NCBI RefSeq assembly: GCF_026262505.1
Contig: NC_067208.1
Span: forward strand, 7,945,962 to 8,009,961
Origin: Trichomonas vaginalis G3
Taxonomy: Eukaryota; Parabasalia; Trichomonadida; Trichomonadidae
Reading direction: 5' to 3'
DNA length: 64,000 bases
Below the pieces are notes generated by a model. The model was not told the DNA's origin and did no database searches. It was given only the letters and a program-made list of their open reading frames with translations. The stretch's first letter is position 1. The number at the start of each line of letters is the position of its first letter. Of the stretch, positions 1-9,673 are shown in pieces. A program made the position numbers and the translations under genes.

Positions 1-1
1 A

Positions 2-481
2 TTAAATAAGAAAGCTGACAAAACAGAGCTTCAAACATTAAAGACAGAAATACTTCAAACATTATATCCTGTTGGTTCTATTTATACGTCAATGAATTCA
101 ACAAATCCATCAACAGTTTTAGGTTTTGGTATGTGGAAGCAGATTGTAGATAAATTCTTATACTGTGCTAGATATTCAAAGCAAACAGGAGGTTCGAAGA
201 AAATTAAAGAAGCAAACCTTCCACCACACACTCATACAGGAACTACAAACTTTTCTGGCGACCATATCCACTCATTAAGAGACCACCCATTATACAACTC
301 AGAATATGAAGCTGGCTATGATGTTTTATCTCCAGATTATAACCATTCAGCAAAAAAGACTTTTCGACAAACTGAACCGGGGGGAAATCATGTCCATACA
401 TTCACAACAAATTCAACAGGTTCGGGTAAAGATTACATGCCACCATTTGTGACTGTATTCGCATGGTACCGTATTTATTGA
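2..481 (+). CDS. Phage tail-fibre/collar-like protein, 5' end outside window (Polinton part)
   Basis: The frame is open from the window edge to a stop at 479-481, so this is the C-terminal ~159 residues of a longer protein. It holds the signature of tail-fibre collar domains: a YPVGSIYTSMNSTNP segment, a GMWKQI turn, a His-rich PPHTHTG stretch, a GGNHVHTF repeat and a final MPPFVTVFAWYRIY strand. In phages and large DNA viruses such domains form trimeric fibre tips that bind receptors. In a Polinton a virion-surface fibre role is an inference. The ATG at 92 is internal to the domain and is not the true start. Confidence 0.7.
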   Translation, partial: LNKKADKTELQTLKTEILQTLYPVGSIYTSMNSTNPSTVLGFGMWKQIVDKFLYCARYSKQTGGSKKIKEANLPPHTHTGTTNFSGDHIHSLRDHPLYNSEYEAGYDVLSPDYNHSAKKTFRQTEPGGNHVHTFTTNSTGSGKDYMPPFVTVFAWYRIY

Positions 482-589
482 ACGCGCTTGAGCCCAGACC
501 TTTGGGTCAAGGCTTACCGAATGAACTAAATATATTTTATGTCTGTAATTAATTAGGTAATGAAGTAATGGATGAACTGCAGAAATAAA

Positions 590-675
590 TGTTTACGTTA
601 AGTGACTCAAAGAGTCCGGAGACAAAGTCTCATGTTTACGTTAAGTGACTCAAAGAGTCCGGAGACAAAGTCTCA
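590..675. repeat. 43-bp tandem duplication at the left inverted-repeat arm
   Basis: A 43-bp unit starting TGTTTACGTTAAGTGACTC lies twice in a row (590-632 and 633-675) with no difference. The second unit continues directly into the left arm of the inverted repeat at 639-802. The unit itself contains a small hairpin (GACTC...GAGTC and GAGAC...GTCTC types). Confidence 0.85.
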
Positions 676-802
676 TGTTTTTAGGTTATTCAATAATTAA
701 TTATTTTTGAAGAACTGAAGGTGCTACCATGTTACCATGTGCTACCATGTTGATTAACTTCTTTTAAAATTACTGACAACATGACATTTTGACAACACAG
801 CA
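639..802 (+). repeat. Left arm of 164-bp imperfect inverted repeat inside the Polinton
   Basis: Reading 639-802 forward matches the reverse complement of 3792-3954 nearly base for base: AAGTGACTCAAAGAGTCCGG, GGTTATTCAATAATTAATTA, GGTG(C/T)TACCATGTTACCATG and ATGACATTTTGACAACA occur in the same order in both. I estimate 85-90% identity by eye. The arms bracket about 3.0 kb with the KilA-N/GIY-YIG and neighbouring small genes. Confidence 0.85.
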
Positions 803-889
803 GGAAATAATGTTTAGGTTAGAATGTTAGATCTAACACGTTTTCTAACCTCATTTCTACCCTCATGAATTTTCATGAATTTTATATAT

Positions 890-1225
890 TAATGTTTTCG
901 TTAAGCCACTTTGTGCCGTCAGTCAGTCAGTCAGTTTAGGAAAGACTTTAGAAAGTTGTTGGAAAATAAGTCCTGGGAAGAGTATTATAAGGCATTTTGT
1001 GAAGAATATAGCAACAGTCCGAATTCCGGCGGTTGCTTTTTATACAAAATTCATGCAGGAATTCCTGAGTTTTGGTTGAAAGAATACGGTCGAGCCACTT
1101 TTGGCTCCACCTCAAAACAAGCATTTTATGAGCTTACTAAGGGCGTTATAAATGAATTCAAAGGTATTTACATACATCCTGACCTCGTTCATTTTGTTGC
1201 TGAATTCAGCAAAAATAATGTTTAG
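890..1225 (+). CDS. Small Polinton-borne gene region of unknown function
   Basis: An open frame of about 100 codons ends at 1225. The protein is rich in aromatic and charged residues (WEEYYKAFCEEY, PEFWLKEYGRATFG, FYELTKGVINEF, IHPDLVHFVAEF) and looks like a compact helical domain. I do not recognise the family. A CAGT microsatellite lies at its 5' end, and the downstream non-coding stretch (TTAGATCTAACCTCATTTCTACC...CATGAATTTTCATGAATTT) repeats that at 826-885, so this gene sits between two copies of one spacer. Confidence 0.4.
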
Positions 1226-1290
1226 GGTAGATGGTTAGATCTAACCTCATTTCTACCTCATTTCTACCCTCATGAATTTTCATGAATTTC
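1226..1290 (+). repeat. Spacer repeat (GATCTAACC/TTTCTACC/CATGAATTT), also at 826-885 and inverted near 2315-2415
   Basis: The blocks GTTAGATCTAAC, CATTTCTACC and CATGAATTTTCATGAATTT occur in order at 826-885 and 1226-1290, and in reverse orientation at about 2315-2415. The block contains the palindrome GTTAGATCTAAC and the direct repeat CATGAATTT. It separates genes of the cassette and may act in transcription ending or as a recombination seed; that is inference. Confidence 0.7.
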
Positions 1291-1349
1291 CTTAAGACAG
1301 AAGAAATAAAGTTAGTTTTATTTTTATTTTTTTATTTTGTATAAAAGAT

Positions 1350-2060
1350 ATGATTTCAACAATCGGCACAACAACAATTCAAGCCACGAACGGCGGGACT
1401 CTGTCCACAACTACGGCACCAAATTCATTAATCATGAATCCTACGTCAATGTTGGTAGAGATGAAAAACTTCATTCCTTCTTCATATACTTTTGAAACAG
1501 AAATACAAAGAATAAAGCAAGAACTTTTAACAAGTAATTTAGACTGTAGTGCGAAAGATGAAACAAATGGAGAGGAGCTATATGAAATGCAAGATATCAT
1601 AGACCATTTGCCTAAATTACCGGAAGTTCAGCAACAAAAACTAACTATTCCTGAATTCGATGAAATTGAAGTTAAAGTTACTGATTCAGTAGAAATAAAG
1701 AAGTTCATACGTAAAGTAAATTATGAATTCCTTGGTTTTCATTGCAACCATAAAGTTATGAACAAAGATTGCGACATGGTTTATAAAAACATTTCTGACA
1801 TATATAAATCTGAGGAGTTTAAGACTTACGATAACTTTGTTTCATTAGCTGCTGAATGTGTGTGGCAAATAAGAGATAAAGACAGAAGAGGTAAAGTATG
1901 GAACGAACAGATAAAACCAACTGCTTCAGATTTAAAGAAAGCCATTGATGCTTTAGTTATTTTAGCTGGTAATGTTTCAATGTATAACGCAAAAATGAAT
2001 CCGCAATGCTCAAAATGTAAAGCAGCAATGAGGAAATATAACTACTCACTAAAGAGATAG
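1350..2060 (+). CDS. 236-residue Polinton cassette protein of unknown function
   Basis: The frame runs from an ATG preceded by a T-rich leader (TTTTTATTTTGTATAAAAGAT) like those of other genes in this element. The N-terminal ~40 residues are Ser/Thr-rich and low in complexity. The C-terminal half is Lys-rich with Cys/His pairs (FHCNHKVMNKDCDM and PQCSKCKAAMRKY), so a small metal-binding site is possible. The middle is acidic (SAKDETNGEELYEMQD). I do not recognise the family. A DNA-binding or virion-associated role would fit but is speculation. Confidence 0.5.
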   Translation: MISTIGTTTIQATNGGTLSTTTAPNSLIMNPTSMLVEMKNFIPSSYTFETEIQRIKQELLTSNLDCSAKDETNGEELYEMQDIIDHLPKLPEVQQQKLTIPEFDEIEVKVTDSVEIKKFIRKVNYEFLGFHCNHKVMNKDCDMVYKNISDIYKSEEFKTYDNFVSLAAECVWQIRDKDRRGKVWNEQIKPTASDLKKAIDALVILAGNVSMYNAKMNPQCSKCKAAMRKYNYSLKR

Positions 2061-2476
2061 AAAGAATGAGAAACGATTACGCAGACTTAAAGAAAGAAGC
2101 AGAAAAGCCAGCAGAAGAAAAATGGACATGTTGACATTTCTTAATAAAAACTATCCCACAGCTGATGATTTCCTTTTATCTGATGTCAAGAAGAAGTATA
2201 AAAGAAACTTTCGGCATTGTTAAAATTTTTGATATATTAACTGAAGAAATAGAAGCTACAAAAATATTTAAAATTTCACGAATTCATAACGTATATCACG
2301 TTAAACGTTTGTAAATCTTGAGGGTAGAAATGAGGGTAGATATCAGGTTAGATCTAACCATCTACCCTAAACATTATTTTTGTCTGAAAAATGACCAAAT
2401 TTCATGAATTTCATTAGTTAGAAAAATAACGCTAATTTTTTCTAAGAAAATTTTTATTTTGTATGTAAAGACAGTA

Positions 2477-3086
2477 ATGTCAAACATTGAGTTTGAAACA
2501 GTTAGAAAGATTGACAATGACACCAAAGTGGTTAGAATAGGTGATTTAAACGTAAGATACTCAAAGAAATACAACAAATATTCTTTGTCAGACATTATAA
2601 CACTATCTGGAAAGAAAAAAAGGACTGGGTTAGAATTGCTTCTACTCAGAAAATTTTGACAAGAAATCCTGAGCTTATGATATCAGTAGCATTTCATGGA
2701 ACAAGAGCATATCTTATAGACAAAAGTCTTATACCAATAGTTTTGTTATGGTTAGACCAGTTGTTGGATATAACTTCATAACATATGGTTCATTCGACTC
2801 AGAACGTTGCAGTGAAGGCTTACTTTATATCGTTCAGAAACCGAAGGACTTCAATACAAAGAGATATAAGATAGGAAGAACATATAATATAACTCAAAGA
2901 TATGACAGTACAGTCAATAGAGTCAAGGTTGTGTTCGTTAATGATATGAGAGCTGCTGAAACAGAACTGCTTGAAGTTTTTGAGAAAAGGTATGGTGCTC
3001 CCATGAAAGGTAAAGAAACGTTTGAAGTAGATGAGATAGATAAAGCTATAAAATTATTTGACGAAGTTGCTGAAAAATACATGTAA
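2477..3086 (+). CDS. KilA-N domain region followed by GIY-YIG/T5orf172-like domain (Polinton cassette)
   Basis: The first part, from the ATG at 2477 after a TTTTTATTTTGTAT leader, looks like a KilA-N DNA-binding domain (GDLNVRYSKKYNKYSLSDII; downstream bases could also encode KilA-N-like AFHGTRAYL). The second part, roughly 2748-3086, carries a GLLYIVQ...YKIGRT pattern, then RAAETELLEVFEKRYGAP and FEVDEIDKAIKLF, the layout of T5orf172/MUG113 GIY-YIG-type nucleases. KilA-N fused to such domains is common in phages and large eukaryotic DNA viruses. Region treated as a fossil and probably broken. Confidence 0.6.
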
Positions 3087-3179
3087 AGCGTTTATTTTTG
3101 GTCTTTTGTGAAAGTCAGAAAATAACGCTAATTTTTTTTCTAAGAAAAATTTTTATTTATTTTGTATGAAACGACAGTA

Positions 3180-3494
3180 ATGTCAACATTAGAGAACACA
3201 ACAACTGCTATCGTTCATGAAGCCATAAATGAAGAATACGAATACATACAATATAACAAACAACTTCGCCTCATTCGTTCGGTCAAAGATGACATGTACC
3301 AAATGCAAAGTATAATGAATGCTCTTCGTTCTACAAAGCAAGCATATCATTGGTTTGAAAACCAACAGACAAAAGAACTTTTAGAAGAATTTCCTCATAT
3401 GATTGCTTCCCTCGGAAAACCGAGAGAAGAGATTCCGTACGAAAATCGCAAGAATTTGGCTCCTGGTTTGAAAGGATATTATGTTCATGTTTGA
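3180..3494 (+). CDS. Small cassette protein of unknown function
   Basis: The start is the ATG at 3180. The 60 bases before it (AATAACGCTAATTTTTT...TTTTTATTTATTTTGTATGAAACGACAGTA) match the leader of the KilA-N gene at 2477, which also begins ATGTCAA, so the two genes share a duplicated promoter and first codons. The protein (104 residues from this start) has a helical look with aromatic residues (HEAINEEYEYIQYNKQLRLIR, MQSIMNALRSTKQAYHWFEN). No family recognised. Confidence 0.45.
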   Translation: MSTLENTTTAIVHEAINEEYEYIQYNKQLRLIRSVKDDMYQMQSIMNALRSTKQAYHWFENQQTKELLEEFPHMIASLGKPREEIPYENRKNLAPGLKGYYVHV

Positions 3495-3514
3495 CAAAGT
3501 GTTTACGTTCATTA

Positions 3515-3589
3515 CGATGAAGTCATGACAAAGCATTAGCGATGAAGTCATGACAAAGCATTAACGATGAAGTCATGACAAAGCATTAA
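3515..3589. repeat. Three 25-bp tandem repeats
   Basis: The unit CGATGAAGTCATGACAAAGC plus ATTA(A/G) occurs at 3515-3539, 3540-3564 and 3565-3589 with one base difference. A degenerate fourth copy lies near 3624-3650. Each unit carries a GTCATGAC palindrome. The array lies just after the 3494 stop and before the right inverted-repeat arm. Confidence 0.85.
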
Positions 3590-3664
3590 CGTAAACATTA
3601 TTTTTGGGTCATTTACACTCATTACGATGAAATCATCATGACAAAACATTAACGATAAAATTTA

Positions 3665-3954
3665 TTTCCCCGACTGTTGTCAAAATGTCATGTTGTCTCA
3701 TTTTTTCAGAGAAGTTAATTAACCTGGTAGCACATGGTAACATGGTAGCACCTTCAGTTCTTCAAAAATAATTCATAAATGCCTTCCTCCTTTGCTGTTG
3801 TCAAAATGTCATGTTGTCTCATTTTTTCAGAGAAGTTAATTAACCTGGTAGCACATGGTAACATGGTAACACCTTCAGTTCTTCAAAAATAATTAATTAT
3901 TGAATAACCTAAAAACATGAGACTTTGTATCCGGACTCTTTGAGTCACTTAACG
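3665..3954 (-). repeat. Right arm of the inverted repeat, with an extra partial direct copy
   Basis: 3792-3954 is the reverse complement of 639-802. Just before it, about 3670-3780 repeats the inner ~110 bp of the arm in the same orientation (TGTTGTCAAAATGTCATGTTGTC, GGTAGCACATGGTAACATGG, CAGTTCTTCAAAAATAATT). The left side has instead a tandem copy of the outer end, so both ends have grown by local duplication but in different parts of the arm. Confidence 0.85.
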
Positions 3955-3991
3955 ATAAAATAACTGATAACAAATTTTTATTTTTATATAA

Positions 3992-4156
3992 ATGAATACC
4001 CCACAAGCTCAAAATTTACCACGAATCATAACAAGGGAGGAAATGATAAAAATGATGCGAGAACATGTTAAAAATAACAAACCACTAAAACTGAGAAAAT
4101 GTGGTTATGCAGTAATGATGGAAAGAGAGATGTTGTCAAAGAGGAATAAAAATTAA
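3992..4156 (+). CDS. 54-residue basic protein (Polinton part)
   Basis: A short frame opens with ATG directly after the T-rich leader CAAATTTTTATTTTTATATAA that this element uses before its genes. The product is basic (REEMIKMMREHVKNNKPLKLRK, then MMEREMLSKRNKN). It ends at the point where the leftward gene at 4153-4473 ends, so the two genes converge tail to tail. Function unknown. Confidence 0.4.
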   Translation: MNTPQAQNLPRIITREEMIKMMREHVKNNKPLKLRKCGYAVMMEREMLSKRNKN

Positions 4157-4473
4157 ATTTGGATAGAGTTTAAAAATTCATCTTTATTAAATTCATCTCT
4201 TCCAATCAATTTATTTATTCTATTAAATTCTTTTATTTTTGCTTCACTCAGTTTAAGGATTGAACGGTAAGTTTCTAACTTTTCAATTATTTCCTTCTTC
4301 TCTTTATCGTTTTCAATTACTTTAGTTTTATGGGCATCAACCCCACCGCATTGTGGCTTCTTTTTGTAATAGCATATTTTTGATTTAATTCTGTTTAGTT
4401 TCTTTTTATATTCATCGTCAGGACTCTGAATCTTAATTAAATCAGGACTCTTGACTGCTTCGTTGTCACTCAT
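4153..4473 (-). CDS. Small charged Polinton protein
   Basis: The ATG follows TTTTTTTATTTCGTAAGAA, close to the leader of the gene ending at 10790 (ATTCGTATGAA). The product is very Lys/Glu-rich with a likely coiled-coil C-terminal half (KTKVIENDKEKKEIIEKLE, LKLSEAKIKEFNRINKLI). No family recognised. It is the first leftward gene of the element. Confidence 0.45.
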   Translation of the reverse strand: MSDNEAVKSPDLIKIQSPDDEYKKKLNRIKSKICYYKKKPQCGGVDAHKTKVIENDKEKKEIIEKLETYRSILKLSEAKIKEFNRINKLIGRDEFNKDEFLNSIQI

Positions 4474-4493
4474 TTCTTACGAAATAAAAAAAA

Positions 4494-4745
4494 TTAAATA
4501 TTATTTAAATATAATGGAGTAATAAAATAAATCGGAATTTCTATTAATTTATTGTCAACTTCAACTAATGCATTGCCGTTAATATATCTAACAAATTCAG
4601 CTATTGTGTCAAATCTTCTTCTTCTTTTTGTCATTGATTTATCAGTTTTTCCATAATCGAGATGAATCAAAACTTTATCCCCTTGTTTAAAATTCATGAG
4701 CCCCGAATTAATTTGTTCACGTTTAACATCATTTAACCTTTCCAT
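4494..4745 (-). CDS. 83-residue Polinton protein, chromodomain/SH3-like fold possible
   Basis: The protein has the pattern FKQGDKVLIHLDYGK...RRRRFDTIAEFVRYINGNALVEVDNKLIEIPIYFITPLY. This resembles the small beta-barrel (chromo/SH3-like) at the end of retroelement and Polinton integrases, where GDKVLI...V.V is typical. It lies just downstream of the integrase in the same direction, so it may be the integrase C-terminal domain as a separate frame or its own gene. It is part of a fossil element. Confidence 0.45.
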   Translation of the reverse strand: MERLNDVKREQINSGLMNFKQGDKVLIHLDYGKTDKSMTKRRRRFDTIAEFVRYINGNALVEVDNKLIEIPIYFITPLYLNNI

Positions 4746-4842
4746 TTGCTTTCTAATATATTCCCATTCTTTTGAAAATTATTTTTCATTTCCACTGGTT
4801 TCATGTTTATAGTTCTATGCCATGTATTATTGTAATAATATA

Positions 4843-5612
4843 CTAACTGTTGTATGATGGAGTCATGATTTCCATCCAGTATATCTGACCGTTAACCCCT
4901 AACGCATCTCTAAGAGTTCTCATTACCGCATCAACTATTTTATTATGAAACGTATATGGAGAGGATGAAAAGAAAAAATTAATTTGTGGGAAATAATGAG
5001 CCATAGTTGCCTGAAATCCTTTATCACCATCACCCCTGATATTATCTACTCTTTCATGATCTAGTAAGTATTGAATAGCTCTTCTTGTTTCCTGTTCTGT
5101 TTTCCCTTTCACTGGAATGCAATATAAATATCTAGTGTTAATGTTAATGGCAAATAAATAAGTAACTTTTCCTTTTGAATATTCTAAATGATCTATTTCG
5201 TATGAATATGGATATGGAGCAAATGAAGGGCGACTAAATTTTTCCTTTAACGGTTGAATTTTCGGGTCAATTGGTTTATTTAATATCTTGAAATCCTTTT
5301 TAAAATCTTTTTGCTTCTTTAATGTTTGAAATGGATATAATAAAGTGAATGATGAAGGATTAACTGAAGGAGGAGGTTTTGGTGTTGGAGGTTTTGGTGT
5401 TGCAAGTGGTTTAATTTTATCTGCTTTGATTTTGGATTTCATTCCCCCCTTCATTAATTCTGGATGTATTCTATTCATTTGTTTTAAATATGCTGTATAT
5501 AAAGGTTTGATATACTTTCCCGCTTCGAGTTTATGTTGAAGGATGAATTCCAAAAGTTGATCTTCATTTAAAAGTCGGGCTGAATATGGTTTAACTAATG
5601 AATCATAATTAA
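4843..5612 (-). CDS. Polinton rve-type integrase, region partly broken
   Basis: The encoded protein contains an integrase core: YEIDHLEYSKGKVTYLFAIN and NTRYLYCIPVKGKTEQETRR are the beta strands around the first catalytic Asp, NIRGDGDKGFQATMAHY gives the second, and HNKIVDAVMRTLRDALG lies at the position of the third acidic motif. Integrases of this type join element ends to host DNA and make short target duplications. A Pro/Lys-rich linker (TPKPPTPKPPPSVNP) precedes the core. It lies between polymerase B and the small chromo-like gene, as in other Polintons. Confidence 0.75.
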
Positions 5613-5626
5613 AGCTTGTGCTTCAT

Positions 5627-6007
5627 TTATGGTCTGAAGGACTGGGTGTTTTGCATCTTTTGTTTTTGTTCCTTTGGTTTTTGCGGCTCAGGATTATATA
5701 ATTTATATAATTCATCAATATCTTCTTCTGTTAATACTTTATTTTTGAAATCTTTCAACTGTTTAAGTTGTGATTTAGTTTTTCCCTTTGTATATTCATT
5801 ATTTTTAATTTTGTCTTTAATTTTAGAAATTATTTTATCATGATATTTCAAAACTTCATTTTTATAATATGGATAATAATATTCCATATCATCACCCGTT
5901 ATATTTTCATTATATTTTTGGAGATATGATTTTAAATCGTAATAACTAAGAAAATTTTGATTAAGTACTAAATCATCAATTAAAATTTTTAAATCTACGT
6001 TATCCAT
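5627..6007 (-). CDS. 126-residue charged Polinton protein
   Basis: The ATG at 6007 follows TTTTATTTTTATATAA, the element's usual leader. The product is acidic/aromatic at the N-terminus (DDLVLNQNFLSYYDLKSYLQKY, DDMEYYYPYYKNEVLKYHDK) and then Lys-rich, ending in a PEPQKPKEQKQK tail. No catalytic motif is seen. It lies between polymerase and integrase, so a replication accessory role is possible but unproven. Confidence 0.45.
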   Translation of the reverse strand: MDNVDLKILIDDLVLNQNFLSYYDLKSYLQKYNENITGDDMEYYYPYYKNEVLKYHDKIISKIKDKIKNNEYTKGKTKSQLKQLKDFKNKVLTEEDIDELYKLYNPEPQKPKEQKQKMQNTQSFRP

Positions 6008-6161
6008 TTATATAAAAATAAAATCAATGTTTTAAGGGTGCCCACCTCTTTGAATCATAGTATCAAAACCATCATTAACGGTTCCTTTTGTCTCTTCTGT
6101 GGCATTTCATTAAAAATAAAATTTTAAATTCATGACTCAACCCCTACGTTTTTAAATTGTA

Positions 6162-9100
6162 TTAAATAAATGGCATACAACATCCATTTTCACAACATAC
6201 AGCCTTAGTGTGTGACCCTGTTAATGCAGTCTTACCGATTGTTAAGCGAGTCATTGACCCGTTTTTAAGTTGTAAATTAATATTCTGACCATCAAATATC
6301 ACTTTATCATTTATTATATTCAAATAATTTTTAGGTGTTAATTGCTTATTTTGTCGTAAACTAACACCTTTCATTTTTTGTGCAATCTTTTTAAAATCAC
6401 TTCCATCAATTGAACCGTTGAATGATGTATAACACTTAGGGCATAAAGCAACCATGTTATCACCTTGTTTCTCAATTGCTAAACCCAATAATTTTTTCTC
6501 ATGTGCTTTTTCTTCAGCTTTATTCTTTAATTTAGGTTTAAATTTCTCATCAAAACAGAAGAAATCAAAAGGTGCGAATTTGAAAATGTTTTTATCATAA
6601 AATTTTTTATCGGTAACAATTGCTTGAAATGCTTGAGTGTTAGGAAGATTTGGGTCGCCAGCAATAGCCCAATAAGATGAATCGGTATCACCTTCAATGA
6701 AATGAAAACGATTAACATCCATGCATTTATACATAAAATCATAAATGAAAACCAAATACCAGTATTTTGCGTTATCTAAAGTGAAGAATGCCTCTTGTAA
6801 ACTGTATCACACATCTATAAAATCTATCTTTAAGCATCACTTGATATGTATCCTCACCTATTTCTCTTATGTTTTTAAACTTATTTGACATACATGCAAC
6901 GCGTGACTTCTGTGCATTCATTATTTTAGTCTTTGCGTAATTTGTGTATTCATTGCATCGTAACCATATGATCCATTAAGTGAAATTTTGCAAAATAAAC
7001 TTTTTCCTTTATTTCCTTCTAATTCAGCCTTTTGTCTTTCGTTCATAAATTTGTTCGCAAATTCATTAAAACAAGTGTTTTTCGTAAATGTTAAAATTGG
7101 TTGAATATCATCGATGATAAAATGAAATCTGTCTATTAGATACCAAAGATAATAAGAAGAAAATGGTTGATATTGGTTGTTGTTGATGCTAATGAGTTAA
7201 TTTCTCTGTTTCTGGTCAACTGGTAGATTGTTTGATTTCATGTAATTATACATAAAACTGCCAATTGTTTTTTCATCTGTGATAATATCTAAGTTTCTTA
7301 TTATCGGTAAAAAGTTTATGTAATCATTAATGTATTTTTCATCAATGTGACCCTTTACTTCAGCCACGAATAAAGTATTTTTCTTCTTAATTATTCCCAG
7401 TGCTTTTGCTTTCTTTGTTGCTGTATCACAAATGATAACACCATTCAATCTTCCCGGCATATACATTTTATGGTCAGTATATTGAATGAAATCATGAGGA
7501 TTAGATGAAAATGATGAAGGATATAATGAATTAAAGTCAACACCAACGAAATGAGTCATAATGTTGGTGGTGTCCTCATTTGATACAGTTTTAGTTTCTG
7601 GATTATATGAAAGTTTATTAATGTGCGTGATTCCTTTAAGATTACACGATGTTGAACATTTGATAGACCACCAGTAATTCCATTACGGAGAATGTGATAA
7701 GCTTCAACTGAATCTAAAGTCATTGGTAAATTATTTTTTAATGCATAATTTCTTAAATTGATTCTTAAACGTTGAACATCTTCATCTTTATTTGATTTTA
7801 CGACATTGCAATAACAACACATTAACTGACAATTTTCTTTGGTATGTGGTTTTTCATTATCGATTCTATCCAATGTTGGTTTATTTGCATATGTAAACGC
7901 TTTACCACACATTTTGCATTTAGATGAAAGGATTAAATCGTGATAGTATTGAAAATCATCCATTGAAACATTATTTTTAGTATCTCTTTCTGCTTTTTCA
8001 TCTTGTTTCTTATATGATTCAATTTTATATTTCCAATACTTTTTCGTTAATTCAAAACTTGATTCTATCTCTTCCTCAGGATATTTTTCATTAGGATTAA
8101 AGTCTTTATATGCTAAAGCGTAACGAATCATTGAAGCATTCGATGATAAAGAAAGATTATGAAGCATGTCAATTTTATAAACAAATGTTTCTTCAATAAT
8201 TTTATCAATTGGGTCAATCATAATTTCAACATCTTTATTGCAATAATGAATAAAATATTCTAATCTATTCTTAAAGTTTTTAGCATCATTGAGATATATT
8301 TGATAATCACTATCTGATATAGTTTCTTGAGTTAATGCTGAATAAAATGAATCTTGAGTGAATGGTTCCACTTTATATAATTCTTCTTCGTAATTTTCCC
8401 ATGTGATGAATTGATAAGGGAAAAAGGATTTAACACGTGATTTATTGTTTCCGAAATCTTGAGTGAATTGGTCTAATGTCCCACCCGCTATATAATTTCT
8501 GATGTCAATAAATCTCAATTCATATGGAACGTTTGTTTTCTTTACAATGATTTGCTTAAATTGAGAAGATGAACCCAGCATTGATTTTATTTTCCATTTT
8601 GCAGTGTTTAAATCACGAAGAATTAAATTTAAATCAAACTTTCCCGAATTAAAACCTATGATATTCACTTTATTGAATTCCTCATCTAGAAGTTCTTTAA
8701 ATGCTTCCTTCTGTTTTTCATTTAATGTATGGACAAAGTCCCCGCCGTTTGGTCCGTTTGCGACTTCATTAATTCTTCATATTGTTCAATATTTGATTTA
8801 GCAACTAATGAACAGGTTGAAAATAAAAACTCAATCCAATCAGAAATAAAAGAATCACTCGAAGTTAAGCAAAAATTCCTCGTATATGTTTTATCATTTA
8901 ATTTAACCGTTGATGATACCATGAATGGTTTTAAGTAAGCGTTCAAAGTTGCACACTCAGAAAGTTGTAATTCTTCTTTAGTCTCTAATGTTTCGAAGTC
9001 AAAAGTAATATAATATCTTGTCGGTTGATAATATTCCTGCAAATTATGAGCTAATAACCACTGATATATCTTCTGTTTCGTAATATGTGGTGCATATGGT

Positions 9101-9631
9101 TGCTGTGTCTTTTGCAATGAACGTCTTGAATTAATCTTCCATTATTTTCTTTACATTTCTCACAATGCTTTAAAAATCTTCTTTGGTTTTTCCTTTCTGG
9201 ATCATCACGGATAGAATAAACTTCTTCTTTACAATATGGACAAACTCTATAGCCGGTGAGTGCTTCAACGTCTGTTATTCTGTCAGCGTGAAGTTTTCCA
9301 CATGGACTCTGTGTTAATAAAATATTTACTGTTTCAAATTCTGGATCTATCATTATTGATTCCACTAATGGAAAGTCTACCTTATTTATGTCCACGTCTT
9401 CTGGTTGAGGATCACAATAATAGAAATCAATATTAACATTTAACATTCTCGCTAATCTCTCACTTTCTGATGAAATGTCAAACCCTTCATATGCATCTAT
9501 TGCTTCATTTAAATAGCTTCTACGAGTTTTAGGATTAACACCATCAGGAATGTATAGAAGCGTTTAAATAACCTTCTACCTTCTGCTCTAATTTGATTAT
9601 CATTCATTTTAGCTGTTCCGTTTTTGTTCAT
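6162..9631 (-). pseudogene. Polinton protein-primed DNA polymerase B, broken, several breaks
   Basis: The region encodes recognisable family B polymerase motifs in order: an exonuclease-like FDFETLETKEEL and a later YCNKDVEIMIDPIDK region, the polymerase A motif VGVDFNSLYPSS, and the C motif EGDTDSSYW. A Cys-rich HNH-like insert lies between the exonuclease and polymerase parts. In an intact element this enzyme would copy the linear genome from a protein primer. Here it is a fossil with several breaks. The likely start is the ATG at 9631, after a TTTTTTTATTCTTACATAA leader. Confidence 0.85.
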
Positions 9632-9673
9632 TTATGTAAGAATAAAAAAATAAATAAAAATAAAGTTTATTTT

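Noticed and set aside
911-2659. TTG- or GTG-initiated starts for several frames (911, 2459, 3162, 18341, 58520 and others)
   Set aside because: Non-ATG starts are not expected in a eukaryote; the ATG inside or the leader match decides the start instead.
3515-3589. Possible CRISPR-like array
   Set aside because: The 25-bp units are directly joined with no spacers, in a eukaryotic element.
6030-6046. TTTAAGGGTGC near the polymerase 3' end resembling the TTAA-GGGTGCAC terminus
   Set aside because: Only the first bases agree and no second end is present; likely chance.
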